Below are positions 7,899 to 16,836 of a stretch of DNA of 64,000 bases, one piece after another. The notes beneath the pieces are model-generated. The model worked only from the letters and a program-made list of their open reading frames with translations. It did not search any database and was not told the origin of the DNA. Every line of letters starts with the position of its first letter. Position 1 is the first letter of the stretch. A program made the translations under genes and the position numbers. This DNA is from Amycolatopsis rifamycinica (GTDB taxonomy: Bacteria > Actinomycetota > Actinomycetes > Mycobacteriales > Pseudonocardiaceae): NCBI RefSeq assembly GCF_000695625.1, contig NZ_JMQI01000063.1:62001-126000 (forward strand), read 5' to 3'.

Positions 7899-9284
7899 TC
7901 ACGGCGCCGCGCGCCGGAGGTACATCCCGGCGTAGGAGCACCACGGCGTCCACGCGCGCGCTCGCTCGCCGAGCGAATCCGGCGAGATCCCCAGCGCCTC
8001 GGCGCCGCGGCAGACGGCCGGGTCGCCGGCGAGCAGGACGTCCGGGGCGCCGAGGACCCGCATCACGACGTAGTCCGCGGTCGGCGGGTCGACCCACGTC
8101 AGCAGCTCCGCCCGCAAGTCCGCCGCGTCCCGGCCGACGTGCACGTCCAGCTGTCCCTCGGCCAGCGCGGCGGCGACGGGATGGCCCGCGTCCGCGACCT
8201 GGGCCGCCGTCGGGAACAGCCGCGTCACGCCCCACTCGCCCGGGACCTCCTCGCCGAGCGGCACCTCACGCAGGAGGACGCGGAGCAGCAGTTCCTCGCC
8301 GTCGACGGCGCCCGGCACCCGGATCCCCGGCACGGCCGCGACCGCCGGGGCCAGCACCGGGTCCGCGCCGAGCACGCGGCTGACCGCCGCCGGGTCGGCG
8401 TCGAGGTCGAGCAGCCGGCGCACCCGGCTGACCGCGCTGCCGAGGTCGCGCAGGTCGGTGAGCATCAGCTCGCAACGCACGTGGTCGGCCGCGGGCGTCA
8501 GCCGCACGACGCCGGTGCCGTGGGCGAGGCGCAGGGTGCGCGCGTAGGCCTCCGGCGTCACTTCCTCGACGCCCGGCACGGCGTGGTCCGCGAAGAAGCG
8601 AAGCAGCCCTGAAGCGTCGAAAGGCGGCCTGAAAGGCAGCCGCAGGCTGAGCCGGGTCCCGGTGACGTCGCTCTGCCGTCCACGTCGTGAAGCCGCGAAG
8701 GCGCGAAGCTGCGAAGGCGTCGTCGCGAACACCTCGCGGATCGTCTCGTTGAACTGCCGGACGCTGGAGAAGCCCGCCGCGAAGGCGACGTCCGTCAGCG
8801 GCAGCTCGGACATCTCGATGAGCAGCCGCGCCGAGTGCGCGCGGTGGGCCCGGGCGAGCGCGAGGGGGCCGGCGCCCAGTTCGGCGGTGAGCACCCGGCC
8901 GAGCTGGCGTTCCGAGTAGCCGAGCCGCCGGGCCAGGCCCGGGACGCCTTCGCGCTCGACGGTCCCGTCGGAGATCAGGCGCATCGCCCGCGCGGCGAGG
9001 TCGGCGCGCACGTTCCAGTCCGGCGAGCCGGGCACGGCGTCCGGCAGGCAGCGGCGGCAGGCCCGGAAGCCGTTGGCTTGCGCGGCCGCCGACGTCGGGA
9101 AGAAGCGGACGTTCCGCTCCTTCGGCGTCGACGCCGGGCACGACGGGCGGCAGTAGATCCCGGTGGTGCGGACCGCCATGATGAACTGGCCGTCGAAGCG
9201 CGAGTCGCGGGCGGTGACGACGCGGTAGCAGCGTTCGGCGTCGCGCCAGAGCGGGAGCGTCTCGGTGACCATGGATTCGAGCAT
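7899..9284 (-). CDS. Ada/AlkA fusion: methyl-sensing regulator with DNA-3-methyladenine glycosylase-like domain
   Basis: A 461-residue fusion. Residues 10-85 form the Ada zinc domain with the ligand pattern Cys45-x3-Cys49 and Cys76-x2-Cys79; Cys45 is the position that accepts methyl groups from phosphotriesters in Ada. An AraC-type DNA-binding domain follows (about 95-200: LARRLGYSERQLGRVL and VAFAAGFSSVRQFN). The rest is AlkA-like, with AlkA N-terminal motifs and an aspartate in LLAGDPAVCRG at the usual catalytic place. It lacks an O6-methylguanine transferase domain. The VLGQQVS helix segment appears deleted and the hairpin loop LPGxGPWTA reads TWVDPPTADY, so glycosylase activity is doubtful. 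Likely role: alkylation-damage response. Confidence 0.85.
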   Translation of the reverse strand: MLESMVTETLPLWRDAERCYRVVTARDSRFDGQFIMAVRTTGIYCRPSCPASTPKERNVRFFPTSAAAQANGFRACRRCLPDAVPGSPDWNVRADLAARAMRLISDGTVEREGVPGLARRLGYSERQLGRVLTAELGAGPLALARAHRAHSARLLIEMSELPLTDVAFAAGFSSVRQFNETIREVFATTPSQLRAFAASRRGRQSDVTGTRLSLRLPFRPPFDASGLLRFFADHAVPGVEEVTPEAYARTLRLAHGTGVVRLTPAADHVRCELMLTDLRDLGSAVSRVRRLLDLDADPAAVSRVLGADPVLAPAVAAVPGIRVPGAVDGEELLLRVLLREVPLGEEVPGEWGVTRLFPTAAQVADAGHPVAAALAEGQLDVHVGRDAADLRAELLTWVDPPTADYVVMRVLGAPDVLLAGDPAVCRGAEALGISPDSLGERARAWTPWCSYAGMYLRRAAP

Positions 9285-9360
9285 GCCAGCAGGTCAGCGT
9301 GGTCGCTGGCGGAAATCCGCCACGGCGTTGGGTGCGTGGGGCGCAGCGGGGGCGGACACG

Positions 9361-9366
9361 TAGACT
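9361..9366 (+). promoter_or_regulatory. -10 box for leaderless ychF
   Basis: TAGACT lies 8 bases before the GTG at 9375, without a Shine-Dalgarno sequence. This suggests a leaderless transcript. Confidence 0.5.
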
Positions 9367-9374
9367 GCGGGGTC

Positions 9375-10457
<1,083 letters not shown>

Positions 10458-10589
10458 CGCACATTTCGCACGACTCAACTACGGAGTGTTGCTTTTTCTG
10501 GACGCCGGATATACGGCGTTCAATAAAAGCTTCGCCGCGTCTGTCGGCGCTGCAGCGTTCGCGCATGCAGGGTGAGCTGCCGGCTCCTA

Positions 10590-11529
10590 GGGCCTGTCCT
10601 CAAAGCCAGAGAAGCAGGGTGGCTAGGTCGATCATGCTCCGGTAGGAGATGGCGGTCTTGTCGAAGCGGGTGGCGATGGCACGGAACTGTTTGAGGCGGT
10701 TGAAGCAGCGTTCAACGATGTTGCGGCGCCGGTAGGCGACCCGGTCGAAGGCCGGTGGGCGGCCGCCGGCCCGACCGCGGCGCAGCCGGTGGGCTTGCTG
10801 GTCCCGGCGTTCGGGGATGGTCGCCGGGATGTGCCGTCGGCGCAGGTAGGAGCGGATGGCTCGGCTGGAGTAGCCCTTGTCCGCCAGGACCCGGCTCGGC
10901 CGGGTCAGCGGGCGGCCGGGACTTGGCCTGCGGAACTCGATCCCTGCCATAACCTGCGTGAACATGGTGCAGTCGTTGACGTTGCCGGCGGTCAAGACCA
11001 CTGGCAGAGGCCGCCCATGGCCGTCGCAGGCCAGGTGGATCTTGGTCGTGGGTCCGCCGCGGGACCGGCCGATGGCATGATCACCTGGCTCGCTCTGCCC
11101 GCCGCACGAGTGCGCTTCCCCCTGTGTGGGACACGCTCGTGCGGCGGGCGCCGGCGGCGTGCTGATGCGCCCGCACGATGCTCGAATCGACCGACACCTC
11201 GCGGTCGAGTTCGTCGATCGCCTCGGCGATCACCCGGACCTTCGCCACCAGCGAGGAGAGGGTGCCGGTGCGTGACCAGCGCCAGAACCGGTTGTAGACC
11301 GTCTTCCACGGTCCATACCGTTCCGGCAAGTCACGCCACGCCACCCCGGTCTTGGCCTTGAACAGCATCCCGTTGATCACCCGACGGTCATCCACCCGCG
11401 GACGCCCCTTCGCACCCGAAACGGGCAGCAAGGGCTGGATGACCTGCCACTGCTCATCAGTCAGCTCATGCCTACGCACCACGACCGAAGATCAAAGCAG
11501 ATCACTGCACCAGCTTTGAGGACAGGCCC
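10590..11529. mobile_element. IS5-family insertion sequence, 940 bp
   Basis: Perfect 17-base terminal inverted repeats, GGGCCTGTCCTCAAAGC at 10590-10606 and its complement at 11513-11529, bound a transposase in two overlapping frames. The flanks are CTA on the left and TAG on the right, giving a TA duplication in a CTAG target (a four-base CTAG duplication fits equally well). This agrees with the IS427-type group of the IS5 family. Removing the element and one duplication restores an uninterrupted stop codon of the neighbouring nuclease gene. Both ends are intact, so insertion was probably recent. Confidence 0.93.
10600..11482 (-). CDS. IS5-type DDE transposase, two overlapping frames
   Basis: The first frame (11482-11081, 133 aa) holds the N-terminal helix-turn-helix part (LTDEQWQVIQPLLP) and the first catalytic aspartate in VSVDSSIVRAH. 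The second frame (about 11140-10600) holds GRSRGGPTTKIHLACDG, the second aspartate in VLADKGYSS and the glutamate in RRNIVERCFNRLK. The second frame is +1 relative to the first and the frames overlap by several dozen bases. That is expected if a full transposase is made by programmed frameshifting, as in other members of this IS group, but a true disabling frameshift cannot be excluded from sequence alone. The stop codon of the second frame lies inside the terminal repeat. Confidence 0.88.
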
Positions 11530-13097
11530 TAGGGCTTGGGGCTTGGCCGGTTCGGGATCCCGATCAGCACATCCTTCTTCAGGTACTCCTTGATCAGGTA
11601 TTTCAACCGCTCGCCGTCGATCAGCTCCATCCGCCCGTGTTCGCGCGCTTTCTCCCAGCACTTGGCTGTGAACCAGGATGTCGTGATCAGGATTCCCCAA
11701 CCGGCCTTCTTTTCCTCCATCGCTCCCGCCAGCTCCCGGATGTGGCTGACGCCGATCACCTTGCTGTAGCGTTTCGCCTGAACGATGCTGAGGCCGCCCA
11801 TCAGTGCCTTGCGCTGGACGATGACCGCATCGACGCCGTCGTCGTTGCTCTGCTGGGTCGTCCACCCTTCCGCTCCCTGGGCCTCGAAGATCTGCCGGAC
11901 CAAGTGCTCGAAGTTGGTGTATGACATGTCCATCAGGTCCGGCCTGGAGTCCAGGGTGGCCACCGCGTCGAAGCCGTCGACGAAGGAAAACTTCGACAGG
12001 TCGAAGTCCAGGATCGGTTCGATCGGTTCCAGGTCGTACGGATGGTTCGAAACGATTGCGCTGAGGTGACGGATACAGGCTTCCGGATCCACCTTTTCCA
12101 GGTTGGCGTCAGGCGGGAACCGCTCACGTTCGACGTTCAAGCTGATGATGCACGGGAACTCTTGTTCGCCGGTCGCCGGATTGATCGCGTGTACGTGCCC
12201 GTTGAACCCGACGGATTGCACCGATCCATCGCTGTTGAAGAGATCGCGCACGCACAACAGCGCAACCTGGCTTATGGTGCTCCGGTATAGCCTGTTCACC
12301 TCCGCCTTCGCCCTGGCAGTGGTCCGAATCTCGTCTTTGGTGGCCAGATACCGATACGCTCCGACGATTGGTACCACTTTGCGGTCCGGCAGTTCGAATC
12401 GCACGACGGCTTGCTCGGATCGTGGGCTGAAAGCGACCTCGGACTTGTGCGGGAAGCCTGAGGGTAGCGGTACTTGCTTCAATACCTGGCTCAGGTACTC
12501 CTCGACCGCCTGAGGTTGTCGCTCCGCGATCGCACGCACGCGTTCGTCGACTTCCTGGTTGCGCCGGCGGGCGTCCTCTTCAGCTCTCCTGACGCGATCG
12601 GCGTGCGTTCTTCTCGCTACGACAACCCGCCGCTGGCGTTCGATCTCCTGCTGCTCGGCGGCTTGCACTGCTTGCTGATGCCGATTCCGGGCAAATTCGA
12701 CGTCTTGCTCGTACCGGGCTAAGCCGCCCAGGAATCGCCCCAGGGGTCCTGGAGGCCGTGGGGCGAAGCGCGCCCAGGGCGGCTGTTCGACCGGTGTGGA
12801 GTCGGAACCGAGATCGAGCGGTGGCACCTTCGCTCGGACACGTTTCGCCTGCAGATCGATGCGAGCGGGACGGTGCAGGCCTGCGGCCAGGAAGCTCTCC
12901 AAGCCACGGACGAGATCGTTCAGCGAGCGGTTCTTCGCCTCAACTTCGGCCGCGCGTGCCTCCGAGTACTTCCGCTTGGCCTCCTTGGCGGCGGCGGCCT
13001 GAGCACGCTCGGTTTCCTTCTGCTGACGTTGGGCTTCACGGGCCAGCGCCTGCTGGCGACGTTCCCACTCCGATAGCCCACCTCGACCCGACGCCAT
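11529..13097 (-). CDS. Mrr-like restriction endonuclease-fold protein with N-terminal coiled coil
   Basis: A 522-residue protein. Residues 1-75 and 140-215 are highly charged coiled-coil stretches (REAQRQQKETERAQAAAAKE). A middle region of unknown type follows, and residues about 388-505 match the Mrr-type catalytic domain (LMDMSYTNFEHLVRQIFEAQG). The active-site pattern is present: aspartates of NDDGVDAVIV (about 419-423) and QAK (Gln440, Lys442). Such solitary enzymes cleave foreign or modified DNA; a target is not predictable. No methyltransferase is nearby. ATG 13097 has GGAGGG seven bases upstream. GC content is visibly lower than in the neighbours, suggesting acquisition. Its stop TAG is the exact insertion point of the adjacent IS. 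Confidence 0.85.
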   Translation of the reverse strand: MASGRGGLSEWERRQQALAREAQRQQKETERAQAAAAKEAKRKYSEARAAEVEAKNRSLNDLVRGLESFLAAGLHRPARIDLQAKRVRAKVPPLDLGSDSTPVEQPPWARFAPRPPGPLGRFLGGLARYEQDVEFARNRHQQAVQAAEQQEIERQRRVVVARRTHADRVRRAEEDARRRNQEVDERVRAIAERQPQAVEEYLSQVLKQVPLPSGFPHKSEVAFSPRSEQAVVRFELPDRKVVPIVGAYRYLATKDEIRTTARAKAEVNRLYRSTISQVALLCVRDLFNSDGSVQSVGFNGHVHAINPATGEQEFPCIISLNVERERFPPDANLEKVDPEACIRHLSAIVSNHPYDLEPIEPILDFDLSKFSFVDGFDAVATLDSRPDLMDMSYTNFEHLVRQIFEAQGAEGWTTQQSNDDGVDAVIVQRKALMGGLSIVQAKRYSKVIGVSHIRELAGAMEEKKAGWGILITTSWFTAKCWEKAREHGRMELIDGERLKYLIKEYLKKDVLIGIPNRPSPKP

Positions 13098-13305
13098 GTG
13101 CCACCCTCCAGATCATGGACGTCACCGCGTACACATCGTAATATGGTGAGTACGAAAAGTAAGAGCCAAATGAGCGACGGCGGCACAGTTGAGCAGCTGG
13201 CGCGCAGGCCTCCTGACGGCGTTCATGACCGGGAAACCGAACGCTGAAACCAACCCCGACGAGTACGCCGCCGCACTGACGATCAGGGCGGCGGCGTTCG
13301 GTGTG
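13098..13305. other. Intergenic, no gene seen
   Basis: A relatively AT-rich stretch near 13125-13170 (ACACATCGTAATATGG) upstream of the nuclease gene probably carries its promoter. A 34-codon frame from 13144 has no recognisable features. Confidence 0.4.
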
Positions 13306-13404
13306 TCAGCCGAGCAGGCCCAGCAGCGCGATCGCGATCAGCACCACCGCCGAAGCGAGGGCGTTGATCCAGGCGCGCTGGGCGGCGGTGAGCGTGCTGT
13401 TCAT
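13306..13404 (-). CDS. Tiny single-helix membrane protein, 32 aa
   Basis: The frame codes for MNSTLTAAQRAWINALAS followed by the hydrophobic helix AVVLIAIALLGLLG and a stop. The composition (a short polar head, then one clean membrane helix ending at the stop) is protein-like rather than random. A GTAGGGAACG stretch upstream could serve as ribosome site. It is in the same orientation as the 35-residue ORF just upstream. The function is unknown; small actinobacterial membrane peptides of this type are often missed by gene callers. Confidence 0.5.
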   Translation of the reverse strand: MNSTLTAAQRAWINALASAVVLIAIALLGLLG

Positions 13405-13488
13405 GAGCGTTCCCTACGGGCCGAACCGATGCTTCCGCTCCGAACAGCGCGCCGATCATGGCCCGCGTTAACCGCTGTGATCGAACTC

Positions 13489-13596
13489 TCAGCCGTTCAG
13501 GTGGTGGCGGTTGCGGGCGGTGAACCAGAGCACGCCTCCGGCCGCCGCCACCATCGTTGCGAACGCCGCCGTTCCGACCACGATTGCCTGAGTCAT
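13489..13596 (-). CDS. Tiny single-helix membrane protein, 35 aa
   Basis: The frame begins MTQAIVVGTAAFATMVAAAG, continues GVLWFTARNRHHLNG and stops. It is one membrane helix with a basic C-terminal tail, the positive-inside pattern for an N-out orientation. GGGAGGGAGACGAG just before the ATG is an excellent ribosome site and is the main support for expression. It lies 84 bases upstream of the 32-residue ORF and may be co-transcribed with it. No known family was recognised. Confidence 0.55.
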   Translation of the reverse strand: MTQAIVVGTAAFATMVAAAGGVLWFTARNRHHLNG

Positions 13597-13671
13597 CTCG
13601 TCTCCCTCCCGAAGGTTCCGGTAACCAAGAGACGTCGAAGGGGGGCGGAGGTGCACTCAGCGTAGCCGAGA

Positions 13672-13956
13672 TCACACCGCCGAAAGCACCGTGTCGATCT
13701 GGGCCGCGAGCGAGAAGTCCTTCACCGTGAGGCCGCCCGCCGAATGGGTGGAGAGCCGGAACGTCAGCGTGCGCCAGCGGATGTCGATGTCCGGGTGGTG
13801 GTCGGCGGCTTCCGCCAGCTCCGCCACGCGGTTCACCACCTCGATCGCCTGGGGGAAGCTGGCCAGTTCCACCTCGCGGGAGATCACCGCACCGGATCGG
13901 GTCCAGCGCTCGCCCAGGCGTTCGTCGGCCTCGGAGTCGCTCAAGATTTCCGTCAT
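13672..13956 (-). CDS. Pterin-4a-carbinolamine dehydratase
   Basis: A 94-residue cytosolic enzyme that dehydrates 4a-hydroxytetrahydrobiopterin-type carbinolamines during pterin cofactor recycling. The family signature HHPDIDIRWRTL (catalytic His-His-Pro with the downstream Trp) is present, with LTVKDFSLAAQID after it, and the length is normal. It is divergently transcribed from the TPP riboswitch and thiamine transporter, only about 40 bases apart. No aromatic amino acid hydroxylase is visible in the window, so the substrate context is unknown. Confidence 0.92.
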   Translation of the reverse strand: MTEILSDSEADERLGERWTRSGAVISREVELASFPQAIEVVNRVAELAEAADHHPDIDIRWRTLTFRLSTHSAGGLTVKDFSLAAQIDTVLSAV

Positions 13957-13981
13957 GTCTCCATGGTTGTCGGTCCTGGAC

Positions 13982-13987
13982 TACGCT
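13982..13987 (+). promoter_or_regulatory. -10 box for the thiamine transporter operon
   Basis: TACGCT lies about 7-9 bases before the start of the TPP riboswitch fold, so the transcript would begin at the aptamer's 5' edge. Confidence 0.45.
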
Positions 13988-13995
13988 GCACGCTT

Positions 13996-14078
13996 GCCAC
14001 GGGAGTCCGGTCAGCCGGGCTGAGAGGCGGGTCACCCGCGACCGTTCGCACCTGACCGGATCATGCCGGCGACGGGAG
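13996..14078 (+). ncRNA. TPP riboswitch (THI element)
   Basis: The conserved aptamer blocks are present in order: a 5' ACGGGAGTCCGG, GGGCTGAGAGG (the CUGAGA core), then ACCTGACCGGATCATGCCGG followed by GACGGGA. It senses thiamine pyrophosphate and would switch off the transporter genes that follow. Between the aptamer and the thiB-like ATG at 14117 lies GGGCTTCCCTTCC, which can pair with the GCAGGAGGG ribosome site. Control of translation initiation is therefore likely; no intrinsic terminator with a T-run is seen. Confidence 0.93.
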
Positions 14079-14116
14079 GGCTTCCCTTCCGCGTCCGGCG
14101 AAGTGCAGGAGGGTAG

Positions 14117-15166
14117 ATGAAACGCAGGGCTGTGCGCGCCGCGACGGCCATCGTCGCCGTCAGCGCCGTCGCTTCGGCGTGCTCGCTGTCGAACGGCGAC
14201 GGTGGCTCGCAGCAGACGCCCACCGTCACCCTCGTGACGCACGATTCCTTCCTCGCGCCGCAGGAGGTGCTCGACGCCTTCCAGAAGCAGTCGGGCATCA
14301 AGGTCTCCGTGCTCAAGCAGGGTGACGCCGGCTCGCTGACCAACAAGCTCGTGCTGACGAAGGCCAACCCGATCGGCGACGTCGCGTACGGCGTCGACTC
14401 CACCTTCGCCTCGCGCGCGCTCAGCGAGGGCGTCTTCGAGCCCTACACCAGCCCCGAGGCCGACCGCGGGCCCCAGCGCTACGCCGTCGACCCCGAGCAC
14501 CGGCTGTCCGCGGTCGACGTCGGCGACGTCTGCGTCAACGTCGACACGAACTACTTCACCACCAAGGGGATCCCCGCGCCGGAGACCTACGACGACCTGG
14601 CCGACCCGAAGTACAAGGACCTGCTGGTCGCCGAGGACCCGGCGACGGCGTCCCCCGGGCTCGCGTTCCTGCTCGGCACCATCGCCAAGTACGGCGAGGC
14701 CGGCTGGAAGGACTACTGGGCCAAGCTGAAGGCCAACGGCGTCAAGGTGGTCAGCGGCTGGGAAGAGGCCTACACGAAGCAGTTCTCCGGCTCGTCCGGC
14801 AAGGGGCCGCGGCCGATCGTCGTCTCGTACGCGTCGTCGCCCGCCGCCGAGGTCGGCGACGACGGGAAGCCGCGCACCAAGGCGCTGCTCGACACCTGCT
14901 ACCGGCAGGTCGAGTACGCCGGCGTGCTCGCGAACGGCAAGCAGGTCGAGAACGCGCGCAAGGTCGTCGACTTCCTGCTCTCGCAGCAGTTCCAGGCGAC
15001 GGTCGCGGCCAACATGTACGTCTACCCGGCGCGCCAGGGCGTCGACCTGCCCGCGGGGTGGGCGCAGGTCGCGCCGCTGCCGCAGAAGCCGCAGACGCTG
15101 CCCGCGGACCAGGTGCAGGCCGGACGCGAGAAGTGGATCGGCGAATGGCGCACGCTCGTGCAGTGA
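14117..15166 (+). CDS. thiB: Thiamine ABC transporter substrate-binding lipoprotein
   Basis: The extracellular binding protein for thiamine (or thiamine phosphates), 349 residues. An N-terminal signal peptide ends in the lipobox VASAC with Cys22, so the mature protein is lipid-anchored. The body shows the ThiB/TbpA pattern (VTLVTHDSFLAPQEVLDAF, GDAGSLTNKL, GDVAYGVDSTFASRA, PETYDDLADP). GGAGGGTAG precedes the ATG. The TPP riboswitch directly upstream supports thiamine as substrate independently of the protein motifs. The stop overlaps the permease start (GTGA). Confidence 0.93.
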   Translation: MKRRAVRAATAIVAVSAVASACSLSNGDGGSQQTPTVTLVTHDSFLAPQEVLDAFQKQSGIKVSVLKQGDAGSLTNKLVLTKANPIGDVAYGVDSTFASRALSEGVFEPYTSPEADRGPQRYAVDPEHRLSAVDVGDVCVNVDTNYFTTKGIPAPETYDDLADPKYKDLLVAEDPATASPGLAFLLGTIAKYGEAGWKDYWAKLKANGVKVVSGWEEAYTKQFSGSSGKGPRPIVVSYASSPAAEVGDDGKPRTKALLDTCYRQVEYAGVLANGKQVENARKVVDFLLSQQFQATVAANMYVYPARQGVDLPAGWAQVAPLPQKPQTLPADQVQAGREKWIGEWRTLVQ

Positions 15167-16836
15167 CCGTGACGTCCGAGGCTCCGCCTCGAGCCGGGGG
15201 CCCTGCCACCCGGGGCCCCCGAAAACCGGTAGTGGCCCCACCCCGGACAGCGCGGGGTTTCGGCCTGGCGTTGCTCGGCCTGGCCCCGATCGGCTTCCTG
15301 GTGGTGTTCTTCGCCTGGCCGGTCGTCGCGATCATCGGCCGTGGGTTCGCCGCGGGCGGGCTCGAGGTGGTCCTGCAGGACGCGCGGACCTGGCAGCTGG
15401 CCGGGTTCACGGTCGCGAGCGCGGCCGCGTCGACGGTGGTCGCGGTGCTGGCCGGGCTGCCGGTCGCGTTCCTGCTCGCGCGGGTGCGCCTACCCGGCGC
15501 CGGCCTCGCGCGGACGCTGGTGCTGGTGCCGTTCGTGCTGCCGACCGTGGTGGTCGGGCTGGCGTTCCGCGCGCTGTGGCCGGACGGCGGCGTGCTGCCG
15601 ATCGTGCTGGCCAACGCCTTCTTCAACGTCGCCGTCGTCGCGCGGACGGTGGCCGGGCTGTGGGCGCGGCTGGATTCGCGGACGACCGACGCCGCCCGGG
15701 CGCTCGGCGCGTCGCCGTGGCGGGCGTTCCGGTCGGTGACGCTGCCCGCGCTGGCGCCGGCGGTCGCGTCCGCCGCGGCCGTGGTGTTCCTGTTCTGCGC
15801 CACCAGCTTCGGCGTCGTCCTGATCCTCGGCGGCGCCCGCTACCGGACCTTGGAAACCGAGATCTACCTGCGGACGGTCGACCTGCTCGACCTCTCGGGC
15901 GCGGCGGCGCTCTCGCTGATCCAGTTCACGGCCGTGGTCGCCGCGCTGGTGCTCGGCGGGCTGGCCCGGCGGCGCAAGGAGGGTGCCCGGATCGGCTCGG
16001 GCCAGGCGCGCCGCCCGCGCGGCGGCGAATGGTGGGTCGTCGGCGCCGCCGGGGTCGTGCTGGCGCTGCTGGTGACGCCGGTCGTCGCGCTCCTCGCCGA
16101 ATCGGTGTCCACCGAGGACGGCTGGAGCCTCGCCGGGTACCGGGCTCTCACGAGCACCGGCGAGAAAGGCGCACTCCAGGTGTCCGGCTGGGACGCCGCG
16201 CTGAACTCGCTCAAGGTGGCCATCGACGCGACGCTGCTCGCGGTGGTCGTCGGCGTGCTCGCGTCCGTGGTCCTGGTGGCGCTGCGGCGCTCGCCCGTGA
16301 AGGCCGCGCGCGGGCTGGGGGAGACGATGGACGCCGTCCTGATGCTGCCGCTCGGGGTGTCCGCGGTGACCGTCGGGTTCGGCTACCTGGTGACGCTCGA
16401 CGCGCTGCCGGGCGACCTGCGGACGTCGCCCTACCTGGTCCCGCTGGCCCAGGCGCTGGTGATCATCCCGCTGGTCGTGCGCATGGTGCTGCCGGTGCTG
16501 CGCTCGGTCGACGTCCGGCTGCGGCAGGCCGCGTCGACGCTCGGGGCGAGCCCGCTGCGGGTGTGGCGGGAGATCGACCTGCCGCTGACGTTGCGGCCGC
16601 TGGTCGCGGCGGCGGGCTTCGGCTTCGTCGTGGCCCTCGGCGAATTCGGCGCGACGAGCTTCCTCGCCCGGCCGACGGCACCGACGCTGCCGGTCGCGAT
16701 CGCGACGCTGATGGCGCGCCCGGGCGAGCTGAACAACCAGATGGCGTACGCGGCGTGCGCGTTGCTGATGCTCGTGACGGTGCTGGCGGTCGCGCTGATC
16801 GACCGGCTCGGGCGCGGCGGGGTGGGAGAGTTCTGA
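15163..16836 (+). CDS. thiP: Thiamine ABC transporter permease (two fused permease domains)
   Basis: A 557-residue integral membrane protein with about twelve helices in two homologous halves, like ThiP. Each half has the EAA-type loop that contacts the ATPase: DAARALGASPWRAFRSVTLP in the first half and QAASTLGASPLRVWREIDLP in the second. The start is GTG 15163, which overlaps the thiB stop by four bases; an in-frame ATG at 15145 is possible but would overlap more. The stop shares one base with the ATPase start (TGATG), giving tight translational coupling. Confidence 0.92.
   Translation: MTVTSEAPPRAGGPATRGPRKPVVAPPRTARGFGLALLGLAPIGFLVVFFAWPVVAIIGRGFAAGGLEVVLQDARTWQLAGFTVASAAASTVVAVLAGLPVAFLLARVRLPGAGLARTLVLVPFVLPTVVVGLAFRALWPDGGVLPIVLANAFFNVAVVARTVAGLWARLDSRTTDAARALGASPWRAFRSVTLPALAPAVASAAAVVFLFCATSFGVVLILGGARYRTLETEIYLRTVDLLDLSGAAALSLIQFTAVVAALVLGGLARRRKEGARIGSGQARRPRGGEWWVVGAAGVVLALLVTPVVALLAESVSTEDGWSLAGYRALTSTGEKGALQVSGWDAALNSLKVAIDATLLAVVVGVLASVVLVALRRSPVKAARGLGETMDAVLMLPLGVSAVTVGFGYLVTLDALPGDLRTSPYLVPLAQALVIIPLVVRMVLPVLRSVDVRLRQAASTLGASPLRVWREIDLPLTLRPLVAAAGFGFVVALGEFGATSFLARPTAPTLPVAIATLMARPGELNNQMAYAACALLMLVTVLAVALIDRLGRGGVGEF

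Noticed and set aside
11529-13097. Complete restriction-modification system
   Set aside because: Only the nuclease is present; no methyltransferase or specificity subunit is nearby.
13189-13665. 158-codon plus-strand ORF
   Set aside because: Its composition changes along its length, it has no ribosome site, and it is antisense to two more protein-like small ORFs.
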